Positions 4,797 through 8,890 of a stretch of DNA of 8,890 nucleotides are shown one piece after another. Each line of letters begins with the position of its first letter. Position 1 is the first letter of the stretch. Location of the stretch: NCBI GenBank assembly GCA_031290815.1, contig JAISLO010000182.1:1-8890 (forward strand). The letters run 5' to 3'. The translations under genes were made by a program, and so were the position numbers. The stretch is from Synergistaceae bacterium. Lineage in GTDB: Bacteria; Synergistota; Synergistia; Synergistales; Synergistaceae. The notes beneath the pieces were generated by a model. It ran no database searches. It had not been told where the DNA came from and saw nothing but the letters and a program-made list of their open reading frames with translations.

Positions 4797-5825
4797 AAAA
4801 AGGTGCTTGTGACTGGAGGTGCCGGATACATCGGCAGCCACACCTGCGTAGAACTCCAAGACGCTGGATACGAGGCGGTTGTCGCAGACAGCCTCGTAAA
4901 TTCGAGCGCGGAGGCGCTTCGCAGGGTGGAGAGAATTACTGGAAAGAGCGTAAAATTTTACAGGACGGACATCTGCGACGCCGGCGAATGCGACCGCCTG
5001 TTCGCGGAGAATCCCGACGTATGCGCCGTGATACACTTTGCCGCGCTAAAGGCCGTGGGCGAGAGCGTCAGACTGCCGCTCGAGTATTACTCGAACAACC
5101 TCAGGGGCGCCTTGAACATCATTGACGTCATGAGGCGGCGCGGCGTCACGGGATTTGTGTTCTCGTCGTCCGCCACGGTATACGGAGATCCGGCGAGCGT
5201 CCCAGTGCGCGAGGACTTTCCGACCTCCGCCACAAATCCATACGGGGCGACCAAACTATTCATCGAGCGGATTCTCGGCGATATCTGCGCCGCGGACCCT
5301 TGTTTCAACGCCGTGATCCTGCGCTACTTCAACCCGATAGGCGCTCATTCGAGCGGCGAAATAGGCGAGGACCCAAGCGGCATACCCAACAACCTCGTCC
5401 CATACATAGCCCAGGTCGCCATCGGCAGGCTCGCCCGCGTCCGCGTGTTTGGCCGCGACTACCCGACGCCGGACGGCACAGGGATCAGGGATTATATTCA
5501 CGTGACGGATCTCGCTCGCGGCCACGTCGCGGCCCTCGAAAAACTCGAGAGCGGGTGCGGGAAGTTTATATGCAATCTCGGAACCGGGCGCGGTTACAGC
5601 GTGCTCGAAGTGATAGCCGCATACGAGCGGGCGAGCGGCGTCCGCATTCCCTACGAATTTTGGCCGCGCCGCGCCGGGGACATCGCGGAGGTGTACGCCG
5701 ACCCTTCGAGGGCGAGGGACGAGCTCGGCTGGTCGGCGCGGTACGGCATCGACGACATGTGCGCGGACTCGTGGCGCTGGCAGAGGGCAAACCCCAACGG
5801 ATACGGGGATAAAAGCACTGATTGA
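4794..5825 (+). CDS. galE: UDP-glucose 4-epimerase
   Basis: A 343-residue short-chain dehydrogenase-type NAD-dependent epimerase that interconverts UDP-glucose and UDP-galactose for cell-surface glycans. The NAD-binding GGAGYIG is at 8-14, right after the start, and IHFAALKAVGES at 80-91 is characteristic. The catalytic Ser lies in FSSSATVYG (124-126), with Tyr150 and Lys154 in NPYGATK. Other GalE signatures are LRYFNPIGAH, NNLVPYIAQVA, and the TPDGTGIRDYIHVTDLARGH segment. Length fits the family (E. coli GalE is 338). The start is taken as GTG at 4794 from the ribosome binding site; ATG at 4788 is the alternative. It is divergent from the sulfur operon and shows no functional link to it. The family is firm; related epimerases for UDP-GlcNAc cannot be excluded from sequence alone. 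Confidence 0.92.
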   Translation: MKKVLVTGGAGYIGSHTCVELQDAGYEAVVADSLVNSSAEALRRVERITGKSVKFYRTDICDAGECDRLFAENPDVCAVIHFAALKAVGESVRLPLEYYSNNLRGALNIIDVMRRRGVTGFVFSSSATVYGDPASVPVREDFPTSATNPYGATKLFIERILGDICAADPCFNAVILRYFNPIGAHSSGEIGEDPSGIPNNLVPYIAQVAIGRLARVRVFGRDYPTPDGTGIRDYIHVTDLARGHVAALEKLESGCGKFICNLGTGRGYSVLEVIAAYERASGVRIPYEFWPRRAGDIAEVYADPSRARDELGWSARYGIDDMCADSWRWQRANPNGYGDKSTD

Positions 5826-5826
5826 A

Positions 5827-5853
5827 TTGAACTGATATGGCAGGGTGTATAAT
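5827..5853 (+). promoter_or_regulatory. candidate promoter for the UPF0237-UPF0210 pair
   Basis: A perfect TATAAT hexamer at 5848-5853 is preceded by TTGAAC at 5827-5832 (spacing 15) or TTGAAT at 5822-5827 (spacing 20). The former starts just after the galE stop codon. Spacing is not ideal for either, but the exact -10 box about 50 bases before the ACT-domain gene makes a separate transcript plausible. Confidence 0.5.
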
Positions 5854-5902
5854 GCACGTGCTTTTTCACCCGTGATGGACAGAATTGGAGGTCGTCGGAA
5901 GG

Positions 5903-6172
5903 ATGAGAGGAATTGTCACCGTGCTGGGAAAGGATTCCGTTGGCATCATAGCGAAGGTGTGCTCGTACCTGTCGGAGAAAAACGTAAACGTGCTCGATAT
6001 CGCTCAGACGATAGTCGGAGGCTATTTCAACATGATGATGATCGTCGACCTCGCAGTCGCGTCGGAGTCTCTCGCGCCAATGGCGGAAGGACTCGAAAAT
6101 CTGGGACGTGACATCGGCGTCGTCGTCAAGCTCCAGCACGAGGACATATTCAACGCGATGCACCGGATATAA
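5903..6172 (+). CDS. ACT-domain protein, UPF0237 family
   Basis: An 89-residue protein made of a single ACT domain. It matches the UPF0237 pattern: MRGIVTVLGKDSVGIIAKVC opening, SEKNVNVLDIAQTI, then GGYFNMMMIVDL and a C-terminal HEDIFNAMHRI. ACT domains usually bind amino acids or other small ligands and act as sensors; no ligand is established here. The ATG at 5903 is chosen because it gives the family's usual N-terminus and has GGAGGT ten bases upstream (5887-5892); a TTG at 5885 would add six residues. The UPF0210 gene begins six bases after the stop. This gene pair occurs together in many Firmicutes, including Streptococcus, so the two products probably work together. Confidence 0.88.
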   Translation: MRGIVTVLGKDSVGIIAKVCSYLSEKNVNVLDIAQTIVGGYFNMMMIVDLAVASESLAPMAEGLENLGRDIGVVVKLQHEDIFNAMHRI

Positions 6173-6178
6173 AATACG

Positions 6179-7537
6179 ATGATAAATATCTACGAGGCTC
6201 AGGAAACAATCCGCATGATATCGGAGGCAAACCTCGACGTTCGCACCATCACGATGGGCATCAGCCTCCTGGACTGCGCGGACGGCGATCACGACGCCTT
6301 TTGCCGCAAGATCTACGACAAAATAACCACGAGGGCGGAGCGTCTGTCCATCGTCGGGGACGAGATCGCCAAGGAGTACGGCGTTCCGGTTGTGAACAAG
6401 CGCATATCGGTGACTCCCATAGCGATAGCGGCCTCCGGATGCCGCTGCGCTGACTACGTCGAGGTCGCACGCACGCTCGACCGGGCGGCTGGGACAATAG
6501 GGGTCAACTTCATAGGCGGTTTCTCGGCCCTCGCCCAGAAAGGGATGACGCAGGGGGACCTCAAGCTGCTGGACTCCATCCCGCAGGCCCTCTCGGAGAC
6601 CGAAAGGGTGTGTTCATCCATAAACGCGGCATCGACGCGTTCGGGCATAAACATCGACGCAGTAAACAAGGTCGGGCTGATGCTGAAGGACCTCGCGTCG
6701 AGGACGCAAGCGCAGGACTCCATCGGATGCGCGAAGTTCGTGGTGTTTTGCAACGCGGTCGAGGACAACCCATTCATGGCCGGCGCCTTTCACGGCGTCG
6801 GAGAGGGCGATTCAGCGATCAACGTCGGAGTGAGCGGTCCGGGCGTCATAAAGCGCGCCCTCGAGTCCGTGCGCGGGGCAGACTTCGAAACCCTGTGCGA
6901 GATGGTGAAACGCATGGCGTTCAAGATCACCAGGGTTGGTCAGCTCGTGGCTCAGGAAGCGTCCAAAAGGCTGAACGTGCCGTTCGGCGTCATAGACCTC
7001 TCCCTAGCGCCTACGCCGGCCATCGGGGACAGCGTAGCTGAGATACTGCACGAGATGGGGCTGGAGCAGCCAGGAGCCCCAGGATCGACGGCCGCGATAG
7101 CGATCCTCAACGACAACGTGAAGAAGGGCGGCGTGATGGCGAGCTCCTACGTCGGCGGCCTGAGCGGGGCTTTCATCCCGGTGAGCGAGGACCACGGAAT
7201 GGCGGACGCCGTGCGAATCGGCGCGCTCTCTCTGGAAAAACTGGAGGCCATGACCTGCGTATGCTCGGTAGGGCTCGACATGATCGCCATTCCCGGAGAC
7301 ACGCCCGCCGAGACGATCTCGGGCATGATCCTGGACGAAATGGCAATCGGAATGATAAACAACAAGACTACTGCCGTTCGCCTAATCCCGGTCGCCGGGA
7401 AGAGCGCTGGCGACACGGCCAAATTCGGCGGACTGCTTGGCGAGGCCCCGATCATGGAGGTAAACCGCTTCGGATGCGCCGAATTCATGCGGCGCGGAGG
7501 ACGCATCCCTGCGCCCATCCACTGTTTTAAAAACTGA
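6179..7537 (+). CDS. UPF0210 family protein
   Basis: A 452-residue protein that fits UPF0210 in length and along its whole sequence: IYEAQETIRMISEANLDVRT, ITMGISLLDCADGD, VGDEIAKEYGVPVVNKRISV, TPIAIAASG, and the later glycine-rich GVSGPGVIKRALE and FGVIDLSLAPTPAIGDSVAE segments. Structures of members are known but, as far as I know, no reaction has been established, so no function is given. It has no signal peptide and should be cytoplasmic. Only six bases separate it from the UPF0237 gene, with no strong ribosome binding site before its ATG, so translation is probably coupled. The stop lies 13 bases from the stop of the convergent FecR gene and no hairpin terminator is visible between them. 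Confidence 0.9.
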   Translation: MINIYEAQETIRMISEANLDVRTITMGISLLDCADGDHDAFCRKIYDKITTRAERLSIVGDEIAKEYGVPVVNKRISVTPIAIAASGCRCADYVEVARTLDRAAGTIGVNFIGGFSALAQKGMTQGDLKLLDSIPQALSETERVCSSINAASTRSGINIDAVNKVGLMLKDLASRTQAQDSIGCAKFVVFCNAVEDNPFMAGAFHGVGEGDSAINVGVSGPGVIKRALESVRGADFETLCEMVKRMAFKITRVGQLVAQEASKRLNVPFGVIDLSLAPTPAIGDSVAEILHEMGLEQPGAPGSTAAIAILNDNVKKGGVMASSYVGGLSGAFIPVSEDHGMADAVRIGALSLEKLEAMTCVCSVGLDMIAIPGDTPAETISGMILDEMAIGMINNKTTAVRLIPVAGKSAGDTAKFGGLLGEAPIMEVNRFGCAEFMRRGGRIPAPIHCFKN

Positions 7538-7550
7538 TTGCGCCCGCCCG

Positions 7551-8405
7551 TCACCTTCCCGGCGAGCTGTTGTTGTCTCCGCAGCCGCCGGAGCTCCCTT
7601 GCCCGCCGTTGCTGCTGCCTTCGCTGTCGTTGTCGGAGCTTCCGCTGCCCGAGCTGGAGTGCCCGGAGTGGCTGGAGTCTCCCCCGCTCTGAGACGAGCC
7701 GGAGGACGGGCTGGATGTGCCGCCTATTCCTCCGATGCCGCCTGGATCTTGGATGCCCTCCATCACGCCTATGCCCTCAGTCGTGGTCTCGGTCGTCGTG
7801 CTGATGACTCCGGAGACCGGGTCTACGTTCTCCACCGAGCTTATCGTGACCGAGTCCTGTATCTCCGTCATCGTAAAGCTGTCGCCGCTGTCGGTGTTAG
7901 TACACGAGACCGCGCTTCCCTCGCTCAGGTCCTCCACGGTCACCCGCTCGTATTTTTCCATCACCTCGACGCGCAGAGTCGTGCCCCTTATGCCTATCGA
8001 GCTCTTGGGGGTGGTCAGCTTGAAAACCTTCGGGTTGAACTTGACTATCGCTCCCGTTATTACCCTGGCGATTCCGTGAGCCAGACCGACGTTGAACCTC
8101 TTTCTCGCGCTGGTGAAGACCACCTCCTTCACGTCAACCCTTGTGCCGCTCCCCATCTCCAGTATCGAGTCGTCCAGGAAGTGAATCACAGCCGAGCCGT
8201 CAGAGTCGGTCTCCAGTATGTCGTACTCGTATATGTCGGACCCTTCTTCGAGGACCACTTCCCTCATGTCCCGAGTGGCGACGAGACGGCCTTCGAGCGT
8301 CTCCACATATCCCTTGGACTCATCTTCGAATGTCGCCGGCTCGCATGAAGAGGTCCAGAACAAAATCGAGATGACAATGAGCGGTATCGCCAGAAAACGC
8401 CTCAT
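7551..8405 (-). CDS. FecR-domain lipoprotein with Ser/Gly-rich tail
   Basis: A 284-residue exported protein. The start at 8405 gives a signal peptide (MRRFLAIPLIVISILFW) followed by TSSC, where Cys21 is a likely lipid attachment site, although Thr at the -3 position is not ideal. GGAGGAGG lies about nine bases upstream. Residues 33-147 form a FecR domain, as in FecR-like periplasmic or surface proteins: AVIHFLDDSILEMGSGTRV and the signature TPKSSIGIRGTTLRVEV at 132-148. From about 203 the sequence is low-complexity: TTTETTTE, then Gly-Ile repeats (PGGIGGIGG), then a Ser/Gly/Asp run to the end containing GGCG. FecR domains occur in signalling and in surface or polysaccharide-associated proteins; the role here is unknown. 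The gene starts two bases after the stop of the upstream Synergist-CTERM gene, so the two form an operon. Confidence 0.78.
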   Translation of the reverse strand: MRRFLAIPLIVISILFWTSSCEPATFEDESKGYVETLEGRLVATRDMREVVLEEGSDIYEYDILETDSDGSAVIHFLDDSILEMGSGTRVDVKEVVFTSARKRFNVGLAHGIARVITGAIVKFNPKVFKLTTPKSSIGIRGTTLRVEVMEKYERVTVEDLSEGSAVSCTNTDSGDSFTMTEIQDSVTISSVENVDPVSGVISTTTETTTEGIGVMEGIQDPGGIGGIGGTSSPSSGSSQSGGDSSHSGHSSSGSGSSDNDSEGSSNGGQGSSGGCGDNNSSPGR

Positions 8406-8407
8406 GC

Positions 8408-8890
8408 CTAGCCCCTCCTCCACGGCGCGCGCTTTCTGACCTCGGCCGCCGCCAAAACAGCCATCATGAACAAAACCACCGCCCCGGCTCCTCCGTTGCA
8501 GCCGCCGCCTCCGTATCCCCTGCCGATTCTGCTTCCGCTTCCGCCGCCCTGCGAGTTGTCGTCGGGCCTGGTTGCGTCCTTCCACTTGTTAAGCCATATC
8601 GGATCCACTATCGAGTTGTCGTTCAAGCCGTCGGGGACTTTGAGATAACCGCCGCTCTCATAAGCCTCCAGAACGGTGTCGTCCAGAACGTAATACGACA
8701 GCGTCATGTCGAGGGCTTCTCCGCCCGTTATGTCCAGTACGCCCAAGTCCACAGCCCTCTGGGGGGTCAGTATCCCGTCAACGAGACGAGTGTACCAGCC
8801 GGCGCGTTCGCCCTGGTGTATCTCCTTTTGTAGGACATAGAACTCGAATATATCGTCCAGATGCGCGTAAGGGTTCCTGAGCACTTCGTA
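8408..8890 (-). CDS. Synergist-CTERM sorted surface protein, 3' part only
   Basis: The last 160 residues of a gene that runs out of the window; the reading frame is open to the edge (Tyr-Glu-Val-Leu-Arg...). The N-terminal 110 visible residues are a soluble domain I do not recognise (for example GERAGWYTRLVDGILTPQ, GGYLKVPDGLNDNSIVDPIW). The end is distinctive: a Gly/Ser/Arg linker (116-127), GGGGCNGGAG around 127-136, a hydrophobic segment at about 137-150, then the basic end VRKRAPWRRG. This is the layout of the Synergist-CTERM sorting domain, thought to anchor and process exported proteins in Synergistota. The linker before the cysteine would be the cleavage region. It is co-transcribed with the FecR lipoprotein. 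Confidence 0.72.
   Translation of the reverse strand, partial: YEVLRNPYAHLDDIFEFYVLQKEIHQGERAGWYTRLVDGILTPQRAVDLGVLDITGGEALDMTLSYYVLDDTVLEAYESGGYLKVPDGLNDNSIVDPIWLNKWKDATRPDDNSQGGGSGSRIGRGYGGGGCNGGAGAVVLFMMAVLAAAEVRKRAPWRRG

Noticed and set aside
4544..4843. A 99-residue minus-strand frame in the intergenic region
   Set aside because: It runs antisense into the start of galE, has no ribosome binding site, and its stop falls inside the -35 box of the operon promoter.
5300..5812. Long Arg/Pro-rich frames overlapping galE and other genes
   Set aside because: These are alternative frames of GC-rich coding DNA with typical Arg/Pro/Ala-rich composition and no start signals.

Overview
This window most likely comes from a bacterium of the phylum Synergistota. 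The best evidence is the partial gene at the right edge. Its C-terminus (Gly-rich stretch with GGGGCNGG, one hydrophobic segment, then RKRAPWRRG) has the layout of the Synergist-CTERM protein-sorting tail, which I know only from that phylum. The genes are GC-rich with purine-rich GGAGG-type ribosome binding sites, and the set fits an anaerobe (siroheme/[4Fe-4S] sulfite reductase, UPF0237/UPF0210 pair).

Layout. (1) 1-593: visibly more AT-rich, with no intact gene. It holds short, frame-broken stretches that read like protein and an imperfect inverted repeat flanked by TA; probably a decayed accessory segment. (2) 594-4434, minus strand: a six-gene operon read right to left: small sulfite reductase, TusA-like protein, ThiS/MoaD-like sulfur carrier ending in GGG-Phe, MoeB/ThiF-like activating enzyme, JAMM metalloprotease, MetY-type O-acetylhomoserine sulfhydrylase. 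A near-consensus promoter (TTGACA-17-CATAAT) lies upstream of the first gene. (3) 4435-4793: divergent intergenic region. (4) 4794-5825, plus: galE. (5) 5903-7537, plus: an ACT-domain protein (UPF0237) followed by UPF0210, with a candidate promoter at the end of galE. (6) 7551-8890, minus, convergent: a FecR-domain lipoprotein preceded by the partial Synergist-CTERM protein.

How the main operon works. The gene set matches the protein-thiocarboxylate route to homocysteine/methionine described for Wolinella succinogenes (HcyS, HcyF, HcyD, Sir, MetY). The protease removes the residue that caps the carrier's Gly-Gly end. The E1-like enzyme adenylates the exposed glycine. Sulfide from the sulfite reductase converts it to a thiocarboxylate. 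MetY joins this sulfur to O-acetylhomoserine, and the protease then releases homocysteine from the carrier. Here the cap is a single phenylalanine, and a TusA-like protein with a CPVT motif is built into the operon. The pathway is therefore not new in principle. The new points are its compact form in a probable synergistote, the Phe cap and the TusA-like member. The other genes look like ordinary housekeeping or cell-envelope genes.
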